From Tribonema minus (Eukaryota > Sar > Xanthophyceae > Tribonematales > Tribonemataceae), in assembly GCA_017506865.1 (NCBI GenBank), contig JAFCMP010000181.1, positions 43,673-107,672 on the forward strand: 64,000 nt of DNA. The letters run 5' to 3'. Made by a program: the position numbers and the translations under genes. The notes beneath the pieces are model-generated. The model was not told where the DNA came from. It saw nothing but the letters and a program-made list of their open reading frames with translations, and did not search any database. This document shows, in pieces, positions 31,921 to 40,510 of this stretch; positions within the stretch are counted from its first letter, which is position 1, and each line of letters starts with the position of its first letter.

Positions 31921-32086
31921 TTTGCTGACTACTACAGCGTGAGAAAAAAGCAGGTAATGATCGTGCACGCCGTGCGCAACGCATTCCCAAAACCACATTC
32001 CCAGTTCGCCCCAAGCGGTGCGACAGAATGCGGGGTGCCACTCCCAATCTGCGCACACAAATTCACTCCCTCTGTCACACGTCGCC
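31921..32086. promoter_or_regulatory. Divergent promoter between the EsV-1-7 and KilA-N genes
   Basis: ATTCCCA-type motifs lie at 31982-31990, 31995-32003 and 32040-32048 (CATTCCCAAA, CATTCCCAGTT, ACTCCCAATC). These are the complement of the TTGGGAAT motif near PolB. The spacer is 166 bp and probably serves both genes. Confidence 0.55.
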
Positions 32087-33444
32087 ATGTCCGGCAAGGT
32101 AGTCTATGCCCACTCCACGGCTGGCCCGGTGCTCCGCTTCGCCACGTTCAAGGCAGCGCAAGCCGGCATCGGCATCACCTACGAGCTGCTCAAGAGAGCC
32201 GTCGACAAGCCCGTGCGCGTCAGAGGCTGGCGATTCACCAGACGTCACGACGGCGAATCCACTCCTGGCGGTTCGGTCGCAGCTGTCGCTGAGGCTGCTG
32301 CTGCCGCGCCTGCACCGGATGAGCTTGAGATCATCGTCGCAGCCCCGTCCGGCTTTGAGATCGCGGACCCTGACGACATAGGGGGTCGTATGCTGAAGTG
32401 CCTGCGAGGCAGTGACGGGAATGCCATCACCACCATGCGCGCAGATGGTTACTTGATGGCCACCAGCATGTGCAAGGCGTTCGGAAAGCGCTGGAACGAC
32501 TTCTTCAACCTCAATGGTACCCAGCTTTTCATCAAGGCACTTTCAAGGAATGCCAGAGTACCTGAGCACACGTCTGAGGTGAGTTTTGTGCAAAACCATT
32601 CTGCCTGGTGTTGCAAAATTTGAGCTCTTTATGCCATCAGTTACACAAGGTGAATGTCCAAATACACTGTTTTTGACAATCACAGGGTAACTTGGGACTC
32701 GTGGACGCCGCCCATGGTGGCAACACGGAGCACGGTACGTGGGTTCACCCGGACGTGGCGATCAAGCTGGCCGCATGGCTGAGCGTGGACTTCGAGGTGG
32801 CTGTGTGCGAGCTCGTGCGCAAGTTTCTTCGCGGGGAGGTGACGACTCAGCAGAGCCAGAACGCCGCTGCCGCGGTCGCCGCTTCGATTTCGGTGGGGCT
32901 TCCGGTGGAGATGCAGCTCGCTACCGATGATGACAAGAAGATGTTCGTCAGCGATTGGATGAGCGAGCGGCGTGCGGAGGCTGCCGTCAAGAAGCGTAAG
33001 CGCGACCTCGAGGTCATCAAGGAAGGACACGACCTCATGCAGAGCATCGGCGACTTGGACGAGCGAGACATCATCGCGTTCAAGGACCTGGTGCGCACCG
33101 CGCTCACGGCAACCGGAATCGGTGCGCTTCAGGACGCCATTGTGGTCGCAGTGGCGGACCCCGGCCCACACGTTCCCACTCCACAGTGCCCGTCTTCCGT
33201 TCGTGGTGCTGAGATCAGCATGCACACAGTCGCGGCCGAGGCAGGAGTCAGGATCGGGGAGCGCGCGGGAGCGGTCGGCAAGCGCATCAGGGCACTTTAT
33301 CGTGCCAAGTACGGCGACGACGCTGCACAAGGCATCCCCAAGCGCTCTACGTTCTTCAGGGGCAAGCCCTTCAGCGAAAACACCTATTTCATGAGAGACA
33401 AAGACCTCATCACGACTGCCATCAGGGAAGTGTGCGGGGCATGA
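32087..33444 (+). CDS. KilA-N domain protein with NUMOD-like N-terminus, two exons
   Basis: Exons 32087-32578 and 32686-33444 join to 416 residues. Residues about 5-52 (VVYAHSTAGPVLRF, GITYELLKRAVD, VRGWRFTR) resemble a NUMOD1-type DNA-binding helix-turn-helix module. The KilA-N domain spans the intron. Exon 1 has DGYLMATSMCKAFGKRWNDFF, and exon 2 has HGTWVHPDVAIKLAAWLSVDF, the usual N- and C-halves of the fold. A coiled region follows, then a C-terminal domain (VGKRIRALYRAKYGDD, YFMRDKDLITTAI) seen on other viral KilA-N proteins. KilA-N proteins of large DNA viruses and phages bind DNA and are probably regulators. The start was chosen because MSGKVVYA begins the domain and follows the promoter motifs. 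Confidence 0.88.
32579..32685 (+). other. KilA-N gene intron, 107 nt
   Basis: The donor is GAG|GTGAGT and the acceptor TTGACAATCACAG. Phase 0 splicing joins the two halves of the KilA-N domain. Unspliced, the first frame would end after 18 non-conserved codons. Confidence 0.88.
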
Positions 33445-33529
33445 ACCGGTCCAGCCAGGACTCATTGGCTGCGAGGCTCATCATGGACGAGCTGTAACCC
33501 AAGAGCGCCATACCACGCCCACGTGGCAC

Positions 33530-33742
33530 ATGAACACTGACATTTTTGTCAATGAAATTGACATAACAACTCCTTCTGCCTCCTTCTGCCCTTTCCAAAT
33601 TGTGCTGATCCGCCTGACACAATACAATGCTCCTGATAGCAGTGATTTCTGGGAAATGCCACTTTTGCTGTACACCAACTTCAAACGGGCAGCAGCAGAT
33701 ATCCTGCGGATGCACGAGTATTTTGTCAGTACAACGGTGTAG
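33530..33742 (+). CDS. Possible small protein, 70 residues
   Basis: This ORF in the KilA-N to 33772 spacer starts at ATG 33530 and ends 29 bases before the next gene. The sequence is protein-like (FCPFQIVLIRLTQYN, YTNFKRAAADILRMHEYF) but more AT-rich than its neighbours, and a frame is also open on the other strand. No family is recognised. Bases 33445-33529 hold nothing recognisable. Confidence 0.35.
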   Translation: MNTDIFVNEIDITTPSASFCPFQIVLIRLTQYNAPDSSDFWEMPLLLYTNFKRAAADILRMHEYFVSTTV

Positions 33743-33771
33743 GATGCAGCTTTGGCTTCAGCAAGTAGAAC

Positions 33772-34359
33772 ATGCACTGGCAAGATGTCGTACACTGGAT
33801 TGCGCGCGTGCCCACCAGATACGAGATCATCAAAGCGGTGCAGCGCTCGAGGGTGGACATCATCAAAACGAGTTTGCTGAATGTGAGGCTCACCAGAAGA
33901 CTACGGAGCAATTTCATCATATATCCGTTCAGTCCTACTGCGTACAGCGACGTCCCGGAGCCCGCCACACGGGCGTGGCCTGCCAGGGTATCGCCGCTGA
34001 CGCAAGCAGTTCTTTCTGAGAGCTTCGAGGTGTACGACGAGCTGCTGCTGTATACGGTGCCGATCTACTCGCAGGCGTACCTCCCTGTGCTCACCGCTCT
34101 CGTGTCAAAGTGTCAGGTCGCTAGAGTGCAGACGCTGATGGACAGTGGGCGCGTCGACCTGACCACACTCTCCGTGGAGCAGTTCCTGGCCCTCATTCAC
34201 ACCCTAGAGGTGTACACGAGCGACAAAGACTTCAACTGCAGAATGGGCACAGCAGGCGCCACCGATGAAGGTCAACTGATGCTGAGGCTGCTGCTCGCAG
34301 CCGTGCCAGATGTCCAAATCGCTGGCACGCGATACACAGTATATAATGTTTGCAACTGA
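33772..34359 (+). CDS. Unknown protein, 195 residues
   Basis: The ORF starts at ATG 33772 and ends 14 bases inside the following gene. It is Leu/Val-rich and largely helical (LLLYTVPIYSQAYLPVLTALVSKC, split here by a conserved-looking turn, then ARVQTLMDSGRVDL). The pattern resembles a degenerate helical-repeat or ankyrin-like protein, but no repeat consensus can be shown. It has no signal peptide. The overlap with the macro-domain gene suggests the two are transcribed close together, yet translation of the second would need its own mRNA in a eukaryotic cell. Confidence 0.6.
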   Translation: MHWQDVVHWIARVPTRYEIIKAVQRSRVDIIKTSLLNVRLTRRLRSNFIIYPFSPTAYSDVPEPATRAWPARVSPLTQAVLSESFEVYDELLLYTVPIYSQAYLPVLTALVSKCQVARVQTLMDSGRVDLTTLSVEQFLALIHTLEVYTSDKDFNCRMGTAGATDEGQLMLRLLLAAVPDVQIAGTRYTVYNVCN

Positions 34360-35134
34360 CAGCACGAGCGCACTGCCGATGACTCTCGGCGACTTCACAT
34401 TTGTGTTCGTCAATATTGATGAGAAAGCGTTGGCTGTATATAGAGCCGTGTTGCAGCCCATCATGCGGGAGCGTGCCATGTTCATCGTGGGCTCGATCGC
34501 CGACAACGTGGACGCATGCGAATACCTCGTCTCCGCGTCGAATTCTCGACTTTTTTTCGATGGAGGGTCAGATATGGACTACCTGCGGATGTATCCGGAG
34601 GTGACAGACGCGGCGAGGAAGCAGATGCGCCTTCTGTGGAATGAAGGCGCGTTCTTGAGCGACGCAGACGTTCCGCACCTCCCTGTGGGCGCTGCCATGC
34701 TCGTTCCCCTCAGCTGCGGCAGAACCCTCATCGCCGCGCCGACGATGATTCTCCCCCAGAATGTGAGCGACACGGACAATGCGCGTTCTGCATTCTCCGC
34801 TATTCTCACGGTCCTCGAAAAGGAAGGCGACGGAGCGCGGGGACGCGTGCTCGTGCCGGGACTCTGCACGGGCGTGGGCGGCATGTCCGCGACGGCCAGC
34901 GCAGTCCAGGTCACCGAAGCGTGGCACGACTTCCACTCCGGAATCACGACGGACATCTGCCCGCAATTCATGGGCGTCGCGCACGATCCCGGCCCGATGC
35001 GACGACAGCCGTCGATGTACGTGAACTCACTGTTTGTCACAAACGGCTGTCCTCGTGTCACGCAGAAGTTCGGCGCGTGCCCCCTACACCACTGCGTCTC
35101 AAACCAGCACTCGGACCAGAAGGTGTGGTGGTAG
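34346..35134 (+). CDS. Macro-domain-like protein
   Basis: The 262-residue product is read from ATG 34346 (MFATDSTSALPMTLGDF). The order of motifs fits a macro domain. There is an N-terminal beta strand region, FDGGSDMDYLRMYPEV (ligand-loop-like GG), VPHLPVGAAMLVPL, LIAAPTMILPQNVSDTDNA, then LVPGLCTGVGGMSATASAVQVTEAW, which matches the second phosphate-binding loop. These domains bind or hydrolyse ADP-ribose. In viruses they can remove host ADP-ribosylation, but here the role is inference. The C-terminal 50 residues with several Cys are extra. Confidence 0.72.
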   Translation: MFATDSTSALPMTLGDFTFVFVNIDEKALAVYRAVLQPIMRERAMFIVGSIADNVDACEYLVSASNSRLFFDGGSDMDYLRMYPEVTDAARKQMRLLWNEGAFLSDADVPHLPVGAAMLVPLSCGRTLIAAPTMILPQNVSDTDNARSAFSAILTVLEKEGDGARGRVLVPGLCTGVGGMSATASAVQVTEAWHDFHSGITTDICPQFMGVAHDPGPMRRQPSMYVNSLFVTNGCPRVTQKFGACPLHHCVSNQHSDQKVWW

Positions 35135-35189
35135 ACATCATCGCTCTGAGCGCAATCAAAATTATGTTTGCGCAGTGTAAAGTGAAAGA

Positions 35190-35411
35190 ATGGGCACGTA
35201 CTGCGCCGGCTGTCATGAAAAGATGTATTGGGCATGCGGGTCTGTAAATGTCTACGTGCCGGACTGCGCCTGCAATCACACGCACATCAACGGCAGAAGG
35301 GCCGTGTGCGAGCCGTGTGCAGATGCTGGCGAAGAAACATTCTGCTCGTTTTGCAAGAAACCGTTTCTGTTTTGGGACTACTATAAATTCTGGGACAAAG
35401 GCAGCGACTGA
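35190..35411 (+). CDS. Small Cys-rich zinc-binding protein
   Basis: The 73-residue product starts at ATG 35190. It contains four CXXC or CXC-type pairs (CAGCHEK, CACNHTH, CEPCADAG, CSFCKKPF), enough to bind two zinc ions in a RING- or treble-clef-like arrangement. It lies 55 bases after the macro-domain gene on the same strand. The exact zinc-finger class cannot be assigned. Confidence 0.65.
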   Translation: MGTYCAGCHEKMYWACGSVNVYVPDCACNHTHINGRRAVCEPCADAGEETFCSFCKKPFLFWDYYKFWDKGSD

Positions 35412-35442
35412 TAAGAGCTCGTGACGTCGAAGAACAATGTAT

Positions 35443-35682
35443 TTAGATTGTGCAATCGGCCTCGACGACGACGTACTCATCGAGGAGCGCGATGAGCTCT
35501 GCTTCCATCTTCTTCTTCTTCGCTGCTTCGTCTTCTCGTGTCTTCGCTTGTGCCTTCACTTGTGCCTTCACTTGTGCTGTAGGGACGACAGTGTTCGGGG
35601 CACTCTCCCACATCGATGGCGCCAAGCATGCTGATTGCCACTTTGGCAGCGGAACGCGGTTGGTCGACAGCATAAACATCAT
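35443..35682 (-). CDS. Small protein with Lys/Ala coiled-coil tail
   Basis: The 79-residue product starts at ATG 35682 (ATG 35679 is also possible). The N-terminal half is hydrophobic and polar mixed. The second half has a short repeat (AQVKAQVKAQAK, from 15-bp imperfect repeats near 35545-35580) and a charged helix (EDEAAKKKKMEAELIALLDEY) likely to form a coiled coil. An upstream promoter region with TTGGGA motifs supports it. No family is recognised. Confidence 0.5.
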   Translation of the reverse strand: MMFMLSTNRVPLPKWQSACLAPSMWESAPNTVVPTAQVKAQVKAQAKTREDEAAKKKKMEAELIALLDEYVVVEADCTI

Positions 35683-35719
35683 GTGTCGGCGAGGGAGCCT
35701 TTGGTGCTCGTTGTGAAGT

Positions 35720-35806
35720 GACACTTGGGATTTCTTCCATTCCCACTTCACACAATTCCCATTTCGCAATACGTGGTGCTTCAATTGGGACATTTCAATC
35801 GGGACA
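35720..35806. promoter_or_regulatory. Divergent promoter with five TGGGA-type motifs
   Basis: Motifs in both orientations are at 35723-35731 (CTTGGGATT), 35738-35747 (CATTCCCACTT), 35755-35764 (AATTCCCATT), 35780-35789 (CAATTGGGAC) and 35794-35803 (CAATCGGGAC). They lie between a minus-strand gene and a plus-strand gene. Confidence 0.6.
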
Positions 35807-35827
35807 TGAAGAAGTCACAACATCAAC

Positions 35828-36037
35828 ATGCTGCGATATTATGTGATTATCAAGTACACTGAGCGTATGGGAGCGGTAGGTATCATATTCAGAGATCTCA
35901 AGCACGCTTTGAAGGTGGCAGTAAATCGCTTGAGCGGAGGCCGCATGTGCAAGAGCGTCAGCTTGAGGGTTCACACCGACCAGCACGTCCGAACTCGACC
36001 CCGCAAGAAGCGAAAGTTTCATATCACTCGGTACTGA
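35828..36037 (+). CDS. Small basic protein, 69 residues
   Basis: The ORF starts at ATG 35828, just downstream of a motif-rich divergent spacer. The N-terminus is hydrophobic (LRYYVIIKYTERMGAVGIIF) and the C-terminus strongly basic (TRPRKKRKFHITRY), which could be a nuclear-localisation or DNA-binding tail. It is convergent with the vWA gene, 29 bases apart. No family is recognised. Confidence 0.5.
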   Translation: MLRYYVIIKYTERMGAVGIIFRDLKHALKVAVNRLSGGRMCKSVSLRVHTDQHVRTRPRKKRKFHITRY

Positions 36038-36066
36038 GCGGCGTCACCGCTGCGTAACAGCTCCGC

Positions 36067-36825
36067 TCAGTCGAAGATGGCGTCGTACAGCAGCTGGTCC
36101 AGTCCGCCCGACGTTTTGAGTACATCGTCTTTCTTCGTGTCGCAGATATCGGGTTCAATTTCGTCATCCAGTCGCTTCAGAAAACGCGTCGCGCCGGCGT
36201 CGTCGCCGATCTGAAGGAAGGACAATGCTATCTGCGTATGATTCGCCACGTACCCATTGCGAGGGTCAGCGAAATGACGGAGGGATCGCATGACCGCTTC
36301 CTCGTCGTCTGCGCCGCCGTCGAGCAAGACGATGAATGTGGTACCCGGGATGAGCGAGTAGTTCGGTCGCTTCGTGCCCGCATACGTCTCGATAGCCTCT
36401 ACCAGCACGTTGTTCAGGTCCGTGGTGCCCCTCGGCTTGAACTCTGTGAAAATCTGCTTCACCTGCGATGCCTTGGTCACTTCGCCGATGAAGACGCTTT
36501 CGTTATCGAACACGTAGACTGGCACGGTGTGGTCGACGTCGTACTTGAAGATGGTGTCGATCATCTTCGCCACCGCGTCGCGGGCCGAGTCCCATCGCGT
36601 TCCCCGCCCGTCAGAAGCCGCCATGGACCCGCTGCGGTCGACGATTATTACGTACTGCCGCGCCAGCGCCTCTTTCTGCAGGTCTTTCAGCTCATTCGAC
36701 GTCTCCGCCATGTCCTTGATACAGTCGGGGTCGGCACGTGCGGCAATCGCGTACTCCTGGGGCACGTGGCTCCCCTGTGCGTTGACAAACTGGGTCCGAG
36801 GTGCGGGTGCCGAAGGTAGCTTCAT
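36067..36825 (-). CDS. von Willebrand factor A domain protein
   Basis: The 252-residue product starts at ATG 36825. A vWA fold spans residues about 57-235. The metal-ion-dependent adhesion site is complete: D63-x-S-G-S (VDRSGSM), T134/T135 (RGTTDLNN) and D169 (VLLDGGADD). Alternating hydrophobic strands (QYVIIVD, VPVYVFD, TTFIVLLD, IALSFLQIG) match a Rossmann-like core. There is no signal peptide or TM segment, so it probably acts inside the cell or virion as a Mg-dependent protein-binding module. The partner is not indicated by neighbours. Confidence 0.88.
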   Translation of the reverse strand: MKLPSAPAPRTQFVNAQGSHVPQEYAIAARADPDCIKDMAETSNELKDLQKEALARQYVIIVDRSGSMAASDGRGTRWDSARDAVAKMIDTIFKYDVDHTVPVYVFDNESVFIGEVTKASQVKQIFTEFKPRGTTDLNNVLVEAIETYAGTKRPNYSLIPGTTFIVLLDGGADDEEAVMRSLRHFADPRNGYVANHTQIALSFLQIGDDAGATRFLKRLDDEIEPDICDTKKDDVLKTSGGLDQLLYDAIFD

Positions 36826-36920
36826 GGTGTCAATATATTCATGGCTTCACATAATAAACAGTCGCCGTAGGACGCGGTTGCGCACTACCAGCAGTCCGCG
36901 AACGCTCAGTCCCTCACAAA

Positions 36921-37358
36921 ATGTCGCCATGGAGCAAACGGAGTGCGATGCCCCCCATCATCAGCGGCATGTGTTTCAACTCTCCAACGGCCATCTACAA
37001 CACACTCAGAAGCGAGGACGTCGTCGCCCTCGCCCGTGAGAACCGCGCGCTGAAAGGACGATTTCGACTCACCGGCAACACACTCCACTTCGAACTGCGA
37101 AAGTGCGCCCCGGCGAGGGCGATGACACGCTGGGGGACCATCACAGCTGATGATGTGGGGGGCATCAAGGCGTCAGCGTGCCGTGTGCACTTCAGACGTG
37201 CCTCAAACTTGGCCAGCTACATTCGACGCCTGCACAGCGGTAAAGTGTGCGCGTCGGAGAATCGCGAGCTGTTCAAGGCAGTCATGCGAGAGACAGCTGG
37301 ACACTTCAAGACATCATCGCGAAAGGATATATTGACGTTCAGGCGGCGCAGAAGCTGA
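36921..37358 (+). CDS. Unknown basic protein, 145 residues
   Basis: The ORF starts at ATG 36921 in the 95-bp divergent spacer from the vWA gene. It is Arg-rich throughout, with likely alternating strands and helices (LRSEDVVALARENRALKGRFRLTGN in part, then NLASYIRRLHSG) and a basic C-terminus (LTFRRRRS). DNA or RNA binding is plausible from charge alone. It is convergent with the next gene, 9 bases apart. Confidence 0.6.
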   Translation: MSPWSKRSAMPPIISGMCFNSPTAIYNTLRSEDVVALARENRALKGRFRLTGNTLHFELRKCAPARAMTRWGTITADDVGGIKASACRVHFRRASNLASYIRRLHSGKVCASENRELFKAVMRETAGHFKTSSRKDILTFRRRRS

Positions 37359-37367
37359 AGGTATAAT

Positions 37368-37913
37368 TCAACGGCACGACTTGTCGCTGTCACGAATATC
37401 CTGTCGTCTCGCGAGCTCAGCCGTAACAAACGAACGAATGATCGCCCTCTCCATCCCATTTGCTGTGACTCTCGCCTTGTTCATCAACATGATGGTGCTG
37501 CCGTCACCGAAACGCGTGGAGCTGTCGATGCTGCGCAGCTGCTCGTCGCTGAAGGCCTCCGCTCCGACCATCAGCCAAAGTCGTAGAAACCTATCCGTGT
37601 CGGGTCGAGTGGCGAACTCCAAAATCGATGGAAGAGCGTCCGCTGCGTGAAGGCGACGAGGGTCCACAGCCTCCATCATTGAATCGAAAGCGTGCCCGTT
37701 CCCCGAGGCAGCTGCAGCGCTCAGGGGCGACTGAGCGATACGCTCGATCTCGTCGCCCACAGCAGGCAGAAACGGAAATGCCGGGCCTACGACGAAGCGA
37801 TCCTTCGTGACCGAATCACTCTGCCATGTCCACACGCATGGTGGGATCCACCACGGTCGGGCACGGAGAACGCCGGTGCTGGCAGCAACACGTAACTCCT
37901 CTTCGCTCCACAT
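37368..37913 (-). CDS. Unknown protein, 181 residues
   Basis: ATG 37913 (MWSEEELRVAAS) is chosen because an upstream ATG at 37961 would enter the motif-bearing promoter. The sequence has a Trp/Pro-rich N-terminal part (RPWWIPPCVWTW) and a helical C-terminal part (ERIAQSPLSAAAASG, FLRLWLMVGAEAF). Its helical pattern loosely resembles ankyrin-type repeats, but no consensus can be shown. No catalytic motif is seen. Confidence 0.55.
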   Translation of the reverse strand: MWSEEELRVAASTGVLRARPWWIPPCVWTWQSDSVTKDRFVVGPAFPFLPAVGDEIERIAQSPLSAAAASGNGHAFDSMMEAVDPRRLHAADALPSILEFATRPDTDRFLRLWLMVGAEAFSDEQLRSIDSSTRFGDGSTIMLMNKARVTANGMERAIIRSFVTAELARRQDIRDSDKSCR

Positions 37914-37966
37914 TTTGCCGTGGTGTGAACTGAAATGGAGAAGGGAGGCTGCATTCTGCACAAATC

Positions 37967-38022
37967 AAACTGGGAATGCCAACATGGGAATAGGCAATTG
38001 TCAATATGGGAATGTGAACGTA
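37967..38022. promoter_or_regulatory. Divergent promoter with three TGGGAAT motifs
   Basis: AACTGGGAATG, ACATGGGAATA and ATATGGGAATG follow one another at 37968-37978, 37982-37992 and 38003-38014 between divergent genes. They are spaced by about one to two helical turns. Confidence 0.6.
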
Positions 38023-38068
38023 CCTCATGTTGTTCATTGTCACATCATTCAAAAGAAGACCGCAGGCA

Positions 38069-38647
38069 ATGGTAGAGGCGAGAGATGTTACATCACAGAG
38101 AGAGCAGCAGGGCACAGAGGAAACTGATACATTGCTGGGGGATCGCGTCGCCGGGGTAATTGAGCACGTGCTCGATAACCCCACCACCATACTCTCGTCG
38201 CGCCGAGAATTCGAGGGAGCCGCTGGAGGCCTCGCTGGCCTCGTGCGCGGTACCTACAGAGGCCGCCTGACGCTGGTCTTGATCGCTTTCGAGCACGACA
38301 TGGACCGCTCGTGGAGAAGAGCCAGAGCATCAATGTCAAACTCCCTTCGATACTGGCGCGAGCTGCAGGGCCTGAACCTGGACGCCGCAGACGAGTCCCA
38401 GCTGCTGGACTACAGGGCGCTGCAGGTGGACGAGTGCAGGGGTTGCGATGTCCTCGTAGCCTTCGGTGCGAGCGCATTCTCAGAGGCGACGGTCGCGGAG
38501 CGCTTCCGCAGCATCGACTGCCCTTCATGCAGACCCGACCATCACGCACCGTGGTTTCACGTGATTGTGGATGCCACAGGACGGTTCGTCGTCTCAGAGC
38601 GTAACTCAGACATCGCGCGACCAGTACCCACCTGCGCAAGGGCGTAA
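38069..38647 (+). CDS. Unknown protein, 192 residues, with CXXC pair
   Basis: ATG 38069 (MVEARDVTSQ) follows the promoter motifs; an upstream ATG at 38027 is less likely. The middle is helical (AAGGLAGLVRGTYRG, SWRRARASMSNSLRYW). The C-terminal part has DECRGCDVLVAFG and IDCPSCRPDHHAPWFHV, two Cys pairs and His residues that may bind zinc. The last 42 bases overlap the 3' end of the convergent gene. No family is recognised. Confidence 0.55.
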   Translation: MVEARDVTSQREQQGTEETDTLLGDRVAGVIEHVLDNPTTILSSRREFEGAAGGLAGLVRGTYRGRLTLVLIAFEHDMDRSWRRARASMSNSLRYWRELQGLNLDAADESQLLDYRALQVDECRGCDVLVAFGASAFSEATVAERFRSIDCPSCRPDHHAPWFHVIVDATGRFVVSERNSDIARPVPTCARA

Positions 38648-39490
38648 CGCGACCTGCATCGGCAGGAGGCGAACGTCCAGTCCGGAGTTCGCAATGCTCG
38701 AGCGCACATCACGCTCGTCCTCCCACTCATTGAAGGCGATGAACGAGAGGTAGAAGACGAAGCGATACGCGCTCGCTCCCTCCAAAACTTTTGGTAATCG
38801 AACTTCACTGCGTCCCCACAGTGTGCGAGTCCAGCTGCCCTCGTTGCCCAACCTCTCTTCCCACGCTGTGAGCCAATCTCTCACCTTCGCTAGTATGGTC
38901 GGTAAGGATTGCACTTCTCGCGCACCCATCCGCTGGTGAAACAGATGCCACACGATGGTCTCACTCTCGCGCGACACGAACATGCCGTCGTGCTCCACCA
39001 TTGCTTCCATGCCGCCGTTGTGGGTGTCGCGGACGTGGGGCAGCGCATGCCAGAAGTTGAGCGGATCGGCGTCATTCTCAGCAGGAACCCACGCGTCGCC
39101 TAGTGCCGTCCTGACACAGTCGTATGCGGCTTTCTCGAATGTTTTCGCCAGGGCACTCCCTCTCCTGCGCACTTACCACGGCCAGACTTCGCCGAATACC
39201 ATCTGCTGGTACAGCAGCTGCATGAACTCGTCAGCAACAGCCGAAAAGCGATTTCCCGTCAACTTGACTGTGCACCTCTCGTTCGCGCCGAGCAGCTTCA
39301 TCAACGACTTGAAGCACCGTTCTGTCAGGCGGTTGTAGCTCAAATCGATGCTGTCCGGCAGTGGTAGCCCTTGAGTGCATCGGACTAGGTGGTCGAAGGT
39401 GGCATCAGAGATTTCCATCTTGGAAAAGTCCCACAATGCGGCATTGTCGTGCAGCTGCGCTGCGCTCACTGCCTTCTCCACAAACTCCAT
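38606..39490 (-). CDS. Split gene: LRR-like N-terminal part plus unknown C-terminal domain
   Basis: From ATG 39490 (MEFVEKAVSAAQ) the frame runs to TAA at 39173-39175 and continues open in the same frame to 38606. The stop is part of GTAAGT at 39176-39171. Excising a 66-nt GT-AG segment (39176-39111, acceptor GTGTCAG) keeps frame and gives about 272 residues; a minimal 12-nt GT...CAG does too. The N-terminal half has leucine-rich-repeat character (LPLPDSIDLSYNRLTERCFKSL, split by a short loop, then CTVKLTGNRF). The C-terminal half is Trp-rich (WHALPHVRDTH, WHLFHQRMG, YLSFIAFNEWEDE) and unrecognised. The alternative is two genes, but the second lacks an ATG near its start. Confidence 0.5.
39111..39176 (-). 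other. Candidate 66-nt intron removing an in-frame stop
   Basis: The donor is GTAAGT and the acceptor GTGTCAG. The size fits the 66-136-nt introns proposed elsewhere here, and splicing preserves frame. The purine-rich interior is not ideal for a branch or pyrimidine tract, so this is tentative. Confidence 0.4.
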
Positions 39491-39528
39491 CTCTCCGGAG
39501 TGCTGGTGTGAAAGCAGAAGGTGCGATA

Positions 39529-39563
39529 AATATTGGGAATTTGAAATGGGAATGTGCAATGGA
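39529..39563. promoter_or_regulatory. Divergent promoter with two TGGGAAT motifs
   Basis: ATATTGGGAATTT and AAATGGGAATGT occur at 39530-39542 and 39544-39555 between the minus gene starting at 39490 and the plus gene starting at 39607. Confidence 0.6.
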
Positions 39564-39606
39564 ATGCAGGCAATCTTGTCTTGTACCACATTCAGTCCTC
39601 ATCAAC

Positions 39607-40050
39607 ATGGTACTGAACGTGATGAAGCAAGCTTTCGCGACCCTACGACGCGCCGCGGGTGAGGCGCGAGTGCACCAAGCGTTCGAGCGTACCGAAACCG
39701 GACTGCGGGCGATGCAGGCGAAGCACGGCGAGTTCCGAACGCTGGCGACACAGAGTGGAGTACCAGAGTGGTTCCTGGTGTTCTACACACAAGAGTCGTT
39801 CTCTTTCATATCCGGTCGGAGTGATTACAGGGTCATCCTCGGAAAGCGCGTGTACTCATTTGAAGACCCACGAGTCGCCGTGGAGATGCTCTCGAGGATC
39901 ATCGGCGTCTGCGACGCATGTGAGAGAGATTGTTTCATCACCGACTTCTGGGACTTTGCCAAGCCATATGAGGTCAAGGACGGCTGCGCCGGTGCTCATA
40001 ATCAATGTGCCGAAGTGAGCAAAAACAGCGCGACTCGGCGACGAAACTGA
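39607..40050 (+). CDS. Unknown protein, 147 residues
   Basis: ATG 39607 (MVLNVMKQAFATLRR) follows the promoter motifs. A helical N-terminus (RVHQAFERTETGLRAMQAKHG) leads to an aromatic-rich centre (PEWFLVFYTQESFSF) and a C-terminal part with Cys residues (VCDACERDCF, DGCAGAHNQCAEV) that might bind metal. The tail is basic. No family is recognised. Confidence 0.55.
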   Translation: MVLNVMKQAFATLRRAAGEARVHQAFERTETGLRAMQAKHGEFRTLATQSGVPEWFLVFYTQESFSFISGRSDYRVILGKRVYSFEDPRVAVEMLSRIIGVCDACERDCFITDFWDFAKPYEVKDGCAGAHNQCAEVSKNSATRRRN

Positions 40051-40119
40051 GGGGGCGAGTGCACGGACCTTCACGTCTACGCCACGGAGAAAATAATATT
40101 GTGCTGCGAATGAAAGACG

Positions 40120-40386
40120 ATGAGCGCCGCCGATGTCTACCATGTGTCCCCCCTCTGTTCTTCACCCTTCGATGTCGAGGGGCAACTCATCGAGTCGTAT
40201 GTCGACACGACTGGGGACGAGTCGTTCGTATTCGAGGTCACCGTCGACGATGATGATTTGTACCGGTGGCTACAATGCTGGCACGATGTAGGCAGAAGTG
40301 TGCTCTCGAGTCGCAAGAACGGCGTTTACACAATCCGCACCCATGTGCATCGTGACCAATGCGCCTTCTCGCTCAAATGTCGGTGA
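40120..40386 (+). CDS. Small acidic protein, 88 residues
   Basis: The ORF starts at ATG 40120, 69 bases after the previous gene. The centre is acidic (FEVTVDDDDLYRWLQCW) and the ends hold Cys and His residues. It could be a small alpha/beta domain. No family is recognised. Confidence 0.5.
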   Translation: MSAADVYHVSPLCSSPFDVEGQLIESYVDTTGDESFVFEVTVDDDDLYRWLQCWHDVGRSVLSSRKNGVYTIRTHVHRDQCAFSLKCR

Positions 40387-40510
40387 CACGCGGGCAGCTT
40401 GCCAAGGGGTGCCACGGGCAGAAACGTTATGAATGCACGATGCGTCTTACTCGATGTCAGACACGCAGTTGCAGCACTCTTTTTGTTGTCACTCGTGAAG
40501 AGAGCACGAT

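Noticed and set aside
38606..39172. A separate gene starting with GTG right after the stop at 39173
   Set aside because: GTG starts are not expected in a eukaryotic setting, and the frame is continuous with the upstream part apart from one stop within GTAAGT. Kept as one split gene instead.
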